Part shown: in pieces, positions 6,184 to 13,375 of the stretch
Layout of the letters: each line of letters opens with the position of its first letter
Numbering within the stretch: the stretch's first letter is position 1
Assembly (NCBI GenBank): GCA_900768525.1
Contig: CAAGDF010000092.1
Location: 1 to 29,095, forward strand
Direction of reading: 5' to 3'
Origin: Clostridia bacterium
GTDB taxonomy: Bacteria > Bacillota > Clostridia > Christensenellales > Borkfalkiaceae
DNA length: 29,095 nt
Made by a program: the position numbers and the translations under genes
Notes under the pieces: generated by a model
What the model saw: the letters and a program-made list of their open reading frames with translations, nothing else
What the model was told of the DNA's origin: nothing
The model's database searches: none

Positions 6184-6591
6184 TTGTTCGATATCTGTCA
6201 AAAACTCAAAGAGGAAGAGGCGAGGCTTATGAACCCCGTCGTGCTTGCTTATATAGGCGACGGCGTGCATACGCTTTACGTTCGCGAAAAGTTGGCGTTT
6301 TCTTCCACTGCCAAGAGCGGAGAACTTAACAAGCGCGAGGCGAAAATCGTCTGTGCAAACGCGCAGGCTAAAGCGGTTAACGCCCTTATGGAAGAATTTT
6401 CCGATGATGAACTTGCCATTTTCAAGCGCGCCCGCAACTCTAAAAAAGGCAGCAAGGCTAAAAATTCCACGGCGGGCGATTACGTCAAGTCCACGGGATT
6501 CGAGGCGGTTATCGGATATTTATATATCACCGGGCAAACGGAAAGGCTGAATTATTTGCTTGATAAAGCGGAAAATTTTGCCGTCGAGTAA
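6184..6591 (+). CDS. mrnC: Mini-ribonuclease III
   Basis: This 135-residue protein is an RNase III catalytic domain without the dsRNA-binding domain, the hallmark of Mini-III, which matures 23S rRNA precursor ends. The catalytic acidic residues appear in AYIGDGVH (Asp26) and STGFEAVIGYLY (Glu107). RNSKKGSKAKN fits the conserved RNA-contacting region. The start is TTG at 6184 with GGGGTGA at 6173-6179. Length is slightly below the ~143 residues of B. subtilis MrnC; an ATG at 6229 would cut into the fold before AYIGD. The next gene is rlmB, as in Bacillus, supporting the call. cysS, its usual upstream neighbour, is not present here. Confidence 0.92.
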   Translation: MFDICQKLKEEEARLMNPVVLAYIGDGVHTLYVREKLAFSSTAKSGELNKREAKIVCANAQAKAVNALMEEFSDDELAIFKRARNSKKGSKAKNSTAGDYVKSTGFEAVIGYLYITGQTERLNYLLDKAENFAVE

Positions 6592-6620
6592 GATAAATTT
6601 ATTGGTAAAAAAATACAAAA

Positions 6621-6643
6621 GTCGGGCTATAGGTCGATTAACG
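6621..6643 (+). repeat. dispersed palindromic repeat, copy 1 (mrnC-rlmB junction)
   Basis: GTCGGGCTATAGGTCGATTA followed by ACG, with core CTATAGGTCGATTA. It fills the middle of the 61-bp gap between mrnC and rlmB and ends at the GAGG ribosome binding site of rlmB. Confidence 0.85.
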
Positions 6644-6652
6644 AGGTAAACA

Positions 6653-7369
6653 ATGCTTATAGAAGGAAAAAATGCGGTAGTGGAACTGCTTAAAACACAA
6701 AAGACGATAGATAAAATTCTCGTGCAGAACGGCATGCGGGACGAGCAGTCCAGAAGCATTGTCGCTTTGGCGAAAGACCGTGGCGTAAAGGTAACTTATG
6801 CCGACAAGTCGGTTTTAGATAAAACAAGCGTGAGCGGCAGGCATCAGGGCTTTATGGCGTTCGTTTCCGAGTTCGAGTATTCCGACGAGGACGATATGAT
6901 CGCCGCCGCGAAAGATAAAGATTGTTTCTTTTTGGTGCTTGACGGAATCGAAGATCCGCACAACCTCGGCAGTATCATTCGTGTTGCCGAGTGCGCGGGC
7001 GTAGACGGTATTTTTATCGGTAAGTACCGCAGCGCGGCGGTTACCGACGCGGTAATGCGTATATCCGAAGGCGCGGCGAACCACATACCCATTGCGCGTG
7101 TGGTCAATATGAACGCCGTTATAGAAAAACTTAAAAAAGCGGGCGTATGGGTTTACGCTCTGGAACTCGGCGGGCAGGATCTTTATAAAACCGACCTGAA
7201 AGGCAAACTCGCGATCGTTATCGGCGGGGAAGATACGGGCGTAAACAGGCTCACGCGCGAAAAGTGCGACGCGGTCGTTACAGTGGAAATGAAAGGCAAA
7301 ATCAACTCGCTTAACGCGTCCGTCGCTTGCGGAGTTGCCGTATTCGAGGCTCTTCGCCAACGCCGATAA
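6653..7369 (+). CDS. rlmB: SpoU/TrmH-family 23S rRNA 2'-O-ribose methyltransferase (RlmB-type)
   Basis: This 238-residue protein has an N-terminal substrate-binding domain (IEGKNAVVELL) and a C-terminal knotted SPOUT domain. The three SpoU motifs are visible: LDGIEDPHNLGSIIRVAE (about 97-114), IVIGGEDTGVNRLT and MKGKINSLNASVACGVAVFE. It probably methylates the ribose of a 23S rRNA guanosine (G2251 in E. coli numbering) using S-adenosylmethionine. The ATG at 6653 is preceded by GAGG at 6643-6646. Its stop codon TAA (7367-7369) lies in the left arm of a dispersed repeat. The order mrnC-rlmB-sigH is the Bacillus/Clostridium order, but yacP, normally between rlmB and sigH, is missing. Confidence 0.93.
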   Translation: MLIEGKNAVVELLKTQKTIDKILVQNGMRDEQSRSIVALAKDRGVKVTYADKSVLDKTSVSGRHQGFMAFVSEFEYSDEDDMIAAAKDKDCFFLVLDGIEDPHNLGSIIRVAECAGVDGIFIGKYRSAAVTDAVMRISEGAANHIPIARVVNMNAVIEKLKKAGVWVYALELGGQDLYKTDLKGKLAIVIGGEDTGVNRLTREKCDAVVTVEMKGKINSLNASVACGVAVFEALRQRR

Positions 7370-7392
7370 GTCGGGCTATAGGTCGATTAACG
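7364..7392 (+). repeat. dispersed palindromic repeat, copy 2 (rlmB stop / sigH start)
   Basis: CGATAAGTCGGGCTATAGG followed by TCGATTAACG. The left arm contains the rlmB stop codon, and the right arm ends 2 bases before the sigH ATG at 7395. Arms CGATAA-TCG and CGATTAACG are nearly complementary around the CTATAG centre. Confidence 0.85.
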
Positions 7393-7394
7393 CT

Positions 7395-7967
7395 ATGAAT
7401 TATAACGAAATGACCGATGAAAAACTCGTTGAATTATACAAGTCGGGCGAAACCCTTGCGTTTGACGAGTTATACGTAAGATACAAATACGTTATCGTTG
7501 CGGCGTCGCGCAGTTTTTACTTAAGCGGCGGTGATAAAGACGATTTGTTGCAGGAGGGTTTTTTAGGGCTGTTGAAAGCCGTGGATACCTACAACGGCAA
7601 GAGCAGTTTTAAAAGTTACGTTTATCTTTGCATACGTTCCAAAATGATTACGGCGATTAAAAAATCGCTCAGCGGAAAAAATCGCCCTATGTGCGGGTAC
7701 GTTTCGCTGTACGGGCAGTCAACCGAACTTTCTCGGCTTTTCGCCGCAGGACCCGAGGAGAAAATCATTGACGAAGAAAATGCGTCCGAGTTTATGGAAA
7801 AGGTTCGCAGTAAACTTTCCAAGTTTGAAATCATCGTGCTTAACTACTATCTCGACGGGCTTACCTATACCGAAATCAGCAAAAAACTCGGAAAAGAACC
7901 TAAGTGTATAGATAACGCTTTGCAACGCATAAAAAAGAAGATATCGCAAATTTACGTTTGCGACTAA
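7395..7967 (+). CDS. sigH: sigma-70 family factor, SigH-like
   Basis: This 190-residue sigma factor starts MNYNEMTDEKLVELYKSGE. Region 2 is seen in DLLQEGFLGLLKAVDTYNG and KSSFKSYVYLCIRSKMITAIKK. Region 4 is in FEIIVLNYYLDGLTYTEISKKLGKEPKCIDNALQRIKKKI, a helix-turn-helix reading the -35. SigH initiates early sporulation and stationary-phase genes in Bacillus. I chose ATG 7395 because it gives the family's usual N-terminus; a TTG at 7335 would overlap rlmB. No ribosome binding site is evident, since the space holds the dispersed repeat whose AGGTCG is the only weak candidate. Translational coupling from rlmB, 25 bases upstream, is possible. The position downstream of rlmB matches sigH synteny. 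Confidence 0.87.
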   Translation: MNYNEMTDEKLVELYKSGETLAFDELYVRYKYVIVAASRSFYLSGGDKDDLLQEGFLGLLKAVDTYNGKSSFKSYVYLCIRSKMITAIKKSLSGKNRPMCGYVSLYGQSTELSRLFAAGPEEKIIDEENASEFMEKVRSKLSKFEIIVLNYYLDGLTYTEISKKLGKEPKCIDNALQRIKKKISQIYVCD

Positions 7968-8018
7968 CGCGAGATAACGACGGCTTTGCCGCGCTTGCGG
8001 TCGGTTACGGAGGTTAAA

Positions 8019-9932
8019 ATGTCATATCTGGCATTATACAGGGCGTTTCGCCCCAAAACGTTTGACGAGATTATCGGGCAGGAACATATCGTCCGCACGC
8101 TCGTCAATCAGATAAAATCGAATAAAATCGGGCACGCGTACCTGTTTTGCGGTGCGCGCGGAACGGGAAAGACCACCGCGGCGAAAGTGTTCGCCCGTGC
8201 GATAAATTGTTTGTCGCCCGTAAACGGCAGTCCTTGCGGGCAGTGCGAGGCGTGCAAAAAACTCGAGAACCCCGCCAATCTCGACATTGTGGAGATGGAC
8301 GCCGCGTCCAACAACAAGGTAGAAAACGTAAGAGATATTCGCGACAAAGTGCAATATCCTCCCGTTGCGGGCAAGTACAAAGTCTATATTATCGACGAAG
8401 TGCATATGCTCACCACCGAGGCGTTTAACGCATTGCTCAAGACGCTTGAAGAACCGCCCGCGCACGCTGTGTTTATTCTGGCGACTACCGAAGTGCATAA
8501 ACTTCCTGCGACTATTTTGTCGCGCTGTCTGCGGTTCGATTTCAAACTGATTCCCACGCCCACGATTGCAAAGCTGATAGCGGGTATATATGATAAAATA
8601 GGCAAAAAATACACGCCCGAGGCGGTGAACGCCATTGCCCGCGCGGGTGAAGGCAGCGTGCGCGACGCGCTTTCGGTTGCCGACGTTTGCGTTTCTTACA
8701 GCGACGGCGAACTTACTTACGACGACGTTATCGAAGTGCTCGGTACGTCGGACAGAACGCATATAGAAAAACTGATTTCCGAGATAGTCGGCGGCAACAC
8801 GGGCGGCATTTTATCGGTCGTGGACGAGCTGTGCATGCACGGCAAGAGCGTTGCGGTGCTCAATCGCGACGTTTGCAACGCGATAAGAGATTTGCTCGTA
8901 ATCAAAACTTGTACCGATCCGCAGGCGATTTTAGGGCTGCCCAAAGATAAGCTCGACGAACTGAAAAAACTTGCCGATAAAACCGACGTACATGCGCTGC
9001 TCAGATATCTTGAATTATTCTCGGCTGCCGAAGCCGATTTGAAATACAGCACGCACCCGCGCATTGTGTTTGAAACGGCTGCCGTAAAAGCGGGTATGCC
9101 GCAAGCCGATTACAATATAGACGCATTGCTTGCGCGTATGTCGGCAATGGAAAAACAATTGCAGGAACTTTCTGCGCGCCCCGTCGTGCTGCCGCTTACG
9201 AATAACGAACGCCCCGTTGCGGTCGAGGTCGAAAAGTCGACAAGCGTAAAAACCGAAACGGTAAAACCGACCGTTGCCGAGCGGGCGACTGCCGAACCCA
9301 TAGTTAAGCCCGAGGCGGCAAAACCCGAAGAAAAACCCGCGGTCAGGCAGACGGTCGCAAAAGCCGTCGAGTCGAAAAACAAGACTGACGAGGAAAACGG
9401 GTTCTATATGTCGGCGGACGATATTCCGCCTGCCGATGACGGCGGATTTTTCGTAGCGCCCGAGGGTTTCGGCGAAAAAACACGCGCTGAAAAAAGCACT
9501 GTGCAAAAACCCGTCGGTTCGACCGTATCGAAACAACCGACCGCAAAACCCGCCGAGTTGAAATCGGCTGCGCCTGCTATGGTAAAAACTGCGGGTAGCG
9601 CAAGCGACGATGGCGCCGAGAGGGTGTGGGGCGCAACGCTCCGCGCTATGCGTAAAGATAAAGAAATTATGCTTTGGGCTGCGTGCGAGGACGTAGGCGT
9701 TTACGCGGACGGCGGCGTGTTTTATATTCGCGCGGGCGGCGAAAACGAGTTTGCGTTTTTGTCCAAGCCCGATAACACCGCAAAACTCAGAAATTATATT
9801 TGCGCCGAGGGGTATTCCGACGTGAAAATCGTTTCCGGCGAGGGCGAAGAAATGCCCGGCGGCTCGTCTGACGAAGAAACAGATAAAGTAAAAAACCTTT
9901 TTCAAGGTGAAAAAATAACTATAAAAGATTAA
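8019..9932 (+). CDS. dnaX: DNA polymerase III subunit gamma/tau
   Basis: This 637-residue clamp-loader ATPase starts MSYLALYRAFRPKTFDEIIG. It has Walker A GARGTGKT (45-52), zinc-binding Cys64, Cys73, Cys76 and Cys79, Walker B VYIIDEVHM (122-130) and sensor/arginine-finger region ATILSRCLRFDF. After about residue 380 there is a Pro/Lys/Glu-rich linker, then a C-terminal tau-like domain (ERVWGATLRAMRKD onward) that would bind the polymerase. The ATG at 8019 is chosen because GGAGG at 8009-8013 is well spaced; an in-frame start at 7986 is less likely. I saw no convincing frameshift site for a separate gamma form. It leads the classic dnaX-ebfC-recR cluster. Confidence 0.96.
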   Translation: MSYLALYRAFRPKTFDEIIGQEHIVRTLVNQIKSNKIGHAYLFCGARGTGKTTAAKVFARAINCLSPVNGSPCGQCEACKKLENPANLDIVEMDAASNNKVENVRDIRDKVQYPPVAGKYKVYIIDEVHMLTTEAFNALLKTLEEPPAHAVFILATTEVHKLPATILSRCLRFDFKLIPTPTIAKLIAGIYDKIGKKYTPEAVNAIARAGEGSVRDALSVADVCVSYSDGELTYDDVIEVLGTSDRTHIEKLISEIVGGNTGGILSVVDELCMHGKSVAVLNRDVCNAIRDLLVIKTCTDPQAILGLPKDKLDELKKLADKTDVHALLRYLELFSAAEADLKYSTHPRIVFETAAVKAGMPQADYNIDALLARMSAMEKQLQELSARPVVLPLTNNERPVAVEVEKSTSVKTETVKPTVAERATAEPIVKPEAAKPEEKPAVRQTVAKAVESKNKTDEENGFYMSADDIPPADDGGFFVAPEGFGEKTRAEKSTVQKPVGSTVSKQPTAKPAELKSAAPAMVKTAGSASDDGAERVWGATLRAMRKDKEIMLWAACEDVGVYADGGVFYIRAGGENEFAFLSKPDNTAKLRNYICAEGYSDVKIVSGEGEEMPGGSSDEETDKVKNLFQGEKITIKD

Positions 9933-9949
9933 AACAGGAGAAAATAAAC

Positions 9950-10291
9950 ATGGCAGGATTTAAAGGATTCGGCGGCGGATTCGGCGGTAATTCGCAAATG
10001 CAGCAACTTATGAAACAGGCGCAGAAGATGCAGGAAGAAATGGCTCAGGCGCAACAGGAACTCGAAGAGGCAGAGCTTGTCGGCGAAAGCGGCGGCGGGC
10101 TTGTTAAAGTTACCGTTAACGGCAAAAAGACCGTTTCGGCTATCAAAATCAGCCCCAACGCAGTCGATCCCGACGATATGGAAATGCTCGAGGATCTCAT
10201 CATTGCCGCGCTCAATTCGGCTTATGAACAAGCCGACGAACTGTACGCCGAAAAAATGGGCAAGTTCGGTAACGCAGGCGGAATGTTCTGA
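9950..10291 (+). CDS. ebfC: nucleoid-associated protein YbaB/EbfC family
   Basis: This small 113-residue protein starts with a Gly/Phe-rich stretch, then a helix rich in Met, Gln and Glu (MQQLMKQAQKMQEEMAQAQ), then the core GLVKVTVNGKKTVSAIKISP and a second helix DDMEMLEDLIIAALNSAYEQ. This is the YbaB fold, a dimer that binds DNA. It lies 17 bases after dnaX and 58 before recR, the standard gene order, which suggests a role alongside replication and repair. AGGAG precedes the ATG. Confidence 0.95.
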   Translation: MAGFKGFGGGFGGNSQMQQLMKQAQKMQEEMAQAQQELEEAELVGESGGGLVKVTVNGKKTVSAIKISPNAVDPDDMEMLEDLIIAALNSAYEQADELYAEKMGKFGNAGGMF

Positions 10292-10305
10292 GAATAGAAT
10301 TGTAT

Positions 10306-10333
10306 CGATAATCGGTCTATAGGTCGATTATCG
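10306..10333 (+). repeat. dispersed palindromic repeat, copy 3 (best palindrome; ebfC-recR junction)
   Basis: CGATAATCG at 10306-10314 and CGATTATCG at 10325-10333 are perfectly complementary 9-base arms around GTCTATAGGT. The repeat ends 7 bases before the GGAGC ribosome binding site of recR. GCACTTT follows, as it does (with a single substitution before it) after copy 6 at 19852. Confidence 0.9.
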
Positions 10334-10349
10334 GCACTTTGGAGCATTT

Positions 10350-10943
10350 ATGAAAGTATTTATCGAACCGATAGGCAAGCTTATAAACGAGTTTACGAAG
10401 CTCCCGGGGGTGGGTACGAAAACCGCCCAACGCTTTGCCTATAAGATTATCAATATGAGCGACGAAGAGGCGGCGGCTTTTGCCGAAAGCATAATCAACG
10501 TCAAAAAACAGGTGAAATACTGCAAGGTTTGCGGCAACTATTCCGAGGACGACGTTTGCGATATCTGCAAAGAGCGCAGATCCGACGTTATTTGCGTGGT
10601 AAAAGAGCCTAAGGACGTAATCGCTCTGGAAAAAGCGCACGAATTCGACGGAGTGTACCACGTTTTGCATGGCACGCTTAACCCGCTCGAGGGCATAGGT
10701 CCTAACGATTTGCGCATTAAAGAACTGCTCGAAAGGCTGTCCGCTGGCGGCGTGAAAGAGGTAATTATGGCTACCAACCCGGACGTGGAGGGTGAAGCGA
10801 CCGCTATGTATATCGCCGCGCTCATCAAGCCGCTGGGCATAAAAGTTACAAGGCTTGCGCACGGTATCGCCGTGGGCACCGATCTCGAATATGCCGATAT
10901 CGGCTCGCTTTCCCGCGCGCTTATCGACAGAAGGGATATGTAG
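10350..10943 (+). CDS. recR: recombination mediator protein RecR
   Basis: This 197-residue protein has helix-hairpin-helix LPGVGTKTAQRFA (18-30), a zinc finger with Cys58, Cys61, Cys70 and Cys73, then a Toprim domain with VVKEPKDVIALEKAHEFDG and TNPDVEGEATAMYIA. RecR rings load on gapped DNA and, with RecO and RecF, help RecA displace SSB. GGAGC precedes the ATG. Third gene of dnaX-ebfC-recR. Complete and typical in length. Confidence 0.97.
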   Translation: MKVFIEPIGKLINEFTKLPGVGTKTAQRFAYKIINMSDEEAAAFAESIINVKKQVKYCKVCGNYSEDDVCDICKERRSDVICVVKEPKDVIALEKAHEFDGVYHVLHGTLNPLEGIGPNDLRIKELLERLSAGGVKEVIMATNPDVEGEATAMYIAALIKPLGIKVTRLAHGIAVGTDLEYADIGSLSRALIDRRDM

Positions 10944-11009
10944 TTTTTGGCGGGGCATGACTAAACCGCAAAGGTTTGGTGCAAGCATAAAAAATAGACA
11001 AACTGAAAC

Positions 11010-11107
11010 GAATAACAACACGGGAAAGTGTTGGTGGTCGGCTAAAAAAGTGTGGTACAAACACAAAAAGTTGTTATATTTAAACTGAGTAACAACACGG
11101 AAAAGTG
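11010..11107 (+). repeat. 21-bp direct repeat pair, 77 bp apart
   Basis: AATAACAACACGGGAAAGTG at 11011-11030 recurs as AGTAACAACACGGAAAAGTG at 11088-11107, two differences in 20; one more shared G precedes each copy. Between them is AT-rich DNA with TTGTTATATTTAAACTG, which could hold a promoter for dapF. The second copy ends 11 bases before a terminator hairpin. They may be operator half-copies for regulation of the DAP genes or just a local duplication. Confidence 0.65.
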
Positions 11108-11118
11108 ACGAAAATTCA

Positions 11119-11152
11119 AAACCGTTCGTATAATATTTACGGGCGGTTTTTT
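11119..11152 (+). terminator. rho-independent terminator directly abutting the dapF start
   Basis: AACCGTTCGTA at 11120-11130 pairs with TACGGGCGGTT at 11138-11148 (11 bp with two G-U), loop TAATATT, followed by TTTT up to 11152. ATG of dapF begins at 11153. It can terminate recR read-through, but any transcript reaching dapF from upstream must cross it, so it may act as an attenuator. Confidence 0.8.
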
Positions 11153-11962
11153 ATGTTGCCGATTATTATGTGCGTTGCCGGCAATTCTTTTTTGTTCGTG
11201 TCGGATAGGGAAGAATGTGCCGCGGACGCGATTTATTTTTGCGCTAAATACAATACGGACGGACTTGTTTATATAAAAGAGTGCTGCGGTAAGTTCGGCT
11301 ATTCGCTTTATAATGCCGACGGCAGCAAGGCAAAGTTTTGCGGCAACGCAACTATGTGCCTTGCGAAACTGCTTTTCGATAACTGTTTGGTTACAAAAAA
11401 ACGGTTTGAAATCTACACCGATTCGGGGCGTAAAGCGGTGGAAATTTGCGGCTCGAAAAACCAAAAAGTCGCGCTCGAGGTCGGAAAACCGCACTTTTTT
11501 AAAATTTATCCGTGCGATTGCGGTTCGGTTTTGTTAAGATTTAATAAGTGCGGCAAGGTTATAAGACTGCGCGTTTTTCCCGTCGATACGGGCAATCGCC
11601 ATCTTGTAATTTTTTGCAGCCGAAATTTAGCCGACGAAGAAGTATTGTGCATGATAAAAGAAAGCGGACTTTTCCCCTGCGGCATTAACGTGGAGTTTGC
11701 AAAGGTATATGACGATTATATCGCCGTAAGGGTATACGAGCGCGGTTGCGGAAAAACCCTCGCCTGCGGAAGCGGCGCTGCCGCCGTTGCTTTCGCCGCA
11801 AACAGCATAAACATGTTCAGGCGAGAAATCCGCTTTGAGGGCGGCAAGATTTTTGCCGCGATTAACTGCGGAAAAGTAACCGTTATAGGCGAACCGAAAT
11901 ATATAAAAAGTTCTTGTAACTGCGAGCGGCTTTTTAACCGAAAAGGCGGTGAAAAGTGTTAG
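11153..11962 (+). CDS. dapF: diaminopimelate epimerase
   Basis: This 269-residue, PLP-independent epimerase converts LL-DAP to meso-DAP for lysine and peptidoglycan. The start MLPIIMCVAGNSF aligns with the family pattern M-x4-M-x2-AGN-x-F, which is why I use ATG 11153 rather than GTG 11105. The catalytic cysteines are Cys63 (ADGSKAKFCGNATMC) and Cys205 (ERGCGKTLACGSGAA). VDTGNRHLVIF and GINVEFAKV are other landmarks. The usual GNG after Cys63 is GNA and ACGTGA is ACGSGA, so the protein is somewhat diverged. No ribosome binding site fits: the U-tract of a terminator lies immediately before the ATG. The stop overlaps dapL by 7 bases, so the two are coupled. Confidence 0.88.
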   Translation: MLPIIMCVAGNSFLFVSDREECAADAIYFCAKYNTDGLVYIKECCGKFGYSLYNADGSKAKFCGNATMCLAKLLFDNCLVTKKRFEIYTDSGRKAVEICGSKNQKVALEVGKPHFFKIYPCDCGSVLLRFNKCGKVIRLRVFPVDTGNRHLVIFCSRNLADEEVLCMIKESGLFPCGINVEFAKVYDDYIAVRVYERGCGKTLACGSGAAAVAFAANSINMFRREIRFEGGKIFAAINCGKVTVIGEPKYIKSSCNCERLFNRKGGEKC

Positions 11963-13170
11963 TAAAATCTGGCTATAGGTCGATTATCGGTGATTACGTC
12001 TTTGCGAAAACCGACGAAAGAGTAAGGGCTTTCAAGAAGAATAACCCTAAAATCAAGGTGATAGATCTCGGCGTGGGCGACGTAAAACTGCCCATTCCCA
12101 AATCGATTGCAAGAAAGATGAAAAAGGCTGCATACGATTTATCCCGTACGGAAACGTTCAGCGGCTACCCGCCCGACTACGGCTTTTTACAGCTGCGCAA
12201 GGCAATTTGCGAATATTACAAAACGCTCAAGTGCGAGGTTGAGATCGACGAGGTATTCATAACGGCGGGCGCAAAACCCGCGCTTGCCGACCTTGCCTCG
12301 CTTGCCGAGTTCGAATGCGCGTTTTTGCCTGTGCCGTCCTATCCGCTTTACGCCGAACTTTGCGCCGCATATAAGATTAAAACCGCTTTTTTCGGCGGCG
12401 ACGAAAGCGACTACGTAAAAAAAGCAAAAGAGAATAATTGCGACATTTGTTTTATATGTTCGCCGTGTAACCCCACGGGCGAAAAGTTGGGCTATAAGCC
12501 GTTTATCGACCTGTGCGAGTACGAAAACGCGCGCGGCGGAGTTATTATTCTCGATGCCGCTTACGCTTTTTTCGACGACGAATACACGCCGCCTTTCGTT
12601 ACGAAAGCGGCTTGCTCCACAGTGTGCGAGGTCAGAACCTTTTCAAAGAGTTTGTCGTTTACCGGGGTGCGTTGCGGGTTCACCGTTATCAAAAAACAAA
12701 ACCCGTTGTACGGCGCGTTTAAAAAACTGCTTTCGCTAAAATATAACGGCGTAAATATTACGGCTCAACGCGCCGCGCTTGCTGCGTTTTCTTACAATAT
12801 GTCGGCGGAGTTTTACGCCCGCAGGGAATACTATCGTAAAAATGCGGAGGTGCTTGCCGCTCCGTTTGTAAAACGCGGTTATGGTTTTTCTGGCGGGGTT
12901 TATGCGCCGTACATATTCGTGAACGTGGGCGTAAGCGGTGAGCGCTTCGCCTTGGATCTTCTTGAAAAAAGCGCGGTGTGCGTTACCCCGGGCGAGGGGT
13001 TCGGCGCTGAAAACTCGATCAGAATTTCCTGCCTTTGCACGTCGGATGCCGCCGACGAGGGCGCTTTAAGAATCGGTGAGTTTTTGGATAGATATGGCAA
13101 AGAAGCGATTGTCGAACAAACGCACAAACGAGACGAAACAAGTCAGACCGGAAAAAGTAATAGGCAATAG
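11956..13170 (+). CDS. dapL: LL-diaminopimelate aminotransferase
   Basis: This 404-residue class I/II aminotransferase makes LL-DAP directly from tetrahydrodipicolinate and glutamate. The family core is VIDLGVGDVKLPIP, ETFSGYPPDYG, CSPCNPTGEKLG (NPTG at 172-175), Asp200/Tyr203 and the PLP lysine Lys231 in RTFSKSLSFTGVRCG. GTG 11956 is preceded by GGCGGTGA and overlaps the dapF stop, so translation is coupled. Residues 5-12 (SGYRSIIG) are encoded by a dispersed repeat copy, although the family usually has its own residues there. The C-terminal tail after DRYGKEAI is polar and poorly conserved. Linkage to dapF supports DapL over another aminotransferase. Confidence 0.88.
   Translation: MLVKSGYRSIIGDYVFAKTDERVRAFKKNNPKIKVIDLGVGDVKLPIPKSIARKMKKAAYDLSRTETFSGYPPDYGFLQLRKAICEYYKTLKCEVEIDEVFITAGAKPALADLASLAEFECAFLPVPSYPLYAELCAAYKIKTAFFGGDESDYVKKAKENNCDICFICSPCNPTGEKLGYKPFIDLCEYENARGGVIILDAAYAFFDDEYTPPFVTKAACSTVCEVRTFSKSLSFTGVRCGFTVIKKQNPLYGAFKKLLSLKYNGVNITAQRAALAAFSYNMSAEFYARREYYRKNAEVLAAPFVKRGYGFSGGVYAPYIFVNVGVSGERFALDLLEKSAVCVTPGEGFGAENSIRISCLCTSDAADEGALRIGEFLDRYGKEAIVEQTHKRDETSQTGKSNRQ
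11968..11990 (+). repeat. dispersed palindromic repeat, copy 4 (translated within dapL)
   Basis: TCTGGCTATAGGTCGATTAT followed by CGG. It keeps the core GGCTATAGGTCGATTATC and lies in frame, encoding SGYRSIIG at DapL residues 5-12. The left arm is degraded. Confidence 0.85.
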
Positions 13171-13206
13171 CACAACAGATTATTGAGCAATAGCATAGTA
13201 ACTTGC

Positions 13207-13246
13207 AAAAAGCATGGGTAAAAACAGGCAAACCCGTGCTTTTTTA
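13207..13246 (+). terminator. rho-independent terminator of dapF-dapL
   Basis: AAAGCATGGGT pairs with ACCCGTGCTTT (11 bp with one G-U) around a 12-base loop, then a run of T. It lies about 40 bp after the dapL stop. Confidence 0.85.
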
Positions 13247-13265
13247 TATACAAAAGTCAAAAACG

Positions 13266-13294
13266 TTGACATTCATAAGTCGATGTGATAAGAT
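13266..13294 (+). promoter_or_regulatory. promoter for the acyltransferase-like gene
   Basis: Perfect -35 TTGACA at 13266-13271, 17-bp spacer, and -10 TAAGAT at 13289-13294 with TGA just before (extended -10). It lies 82 bp before the ATG at 13376. Confidence 0.7.
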
Positions 13295-13375
13295 TCTTTT
13301 GTTTAAAATAGTTAGGCAATTACCGCCGTTATTGTTTAATAACTGGCAAATTTAGGTTTTTGCTTTGAAGGTTTT

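Noticed and set aside
8500..8700. dnaX programmed -1 frameshift site
   Set aside because: A-runs are present but no convincing slippery heptamer with downstream stem was visible at the expected place.
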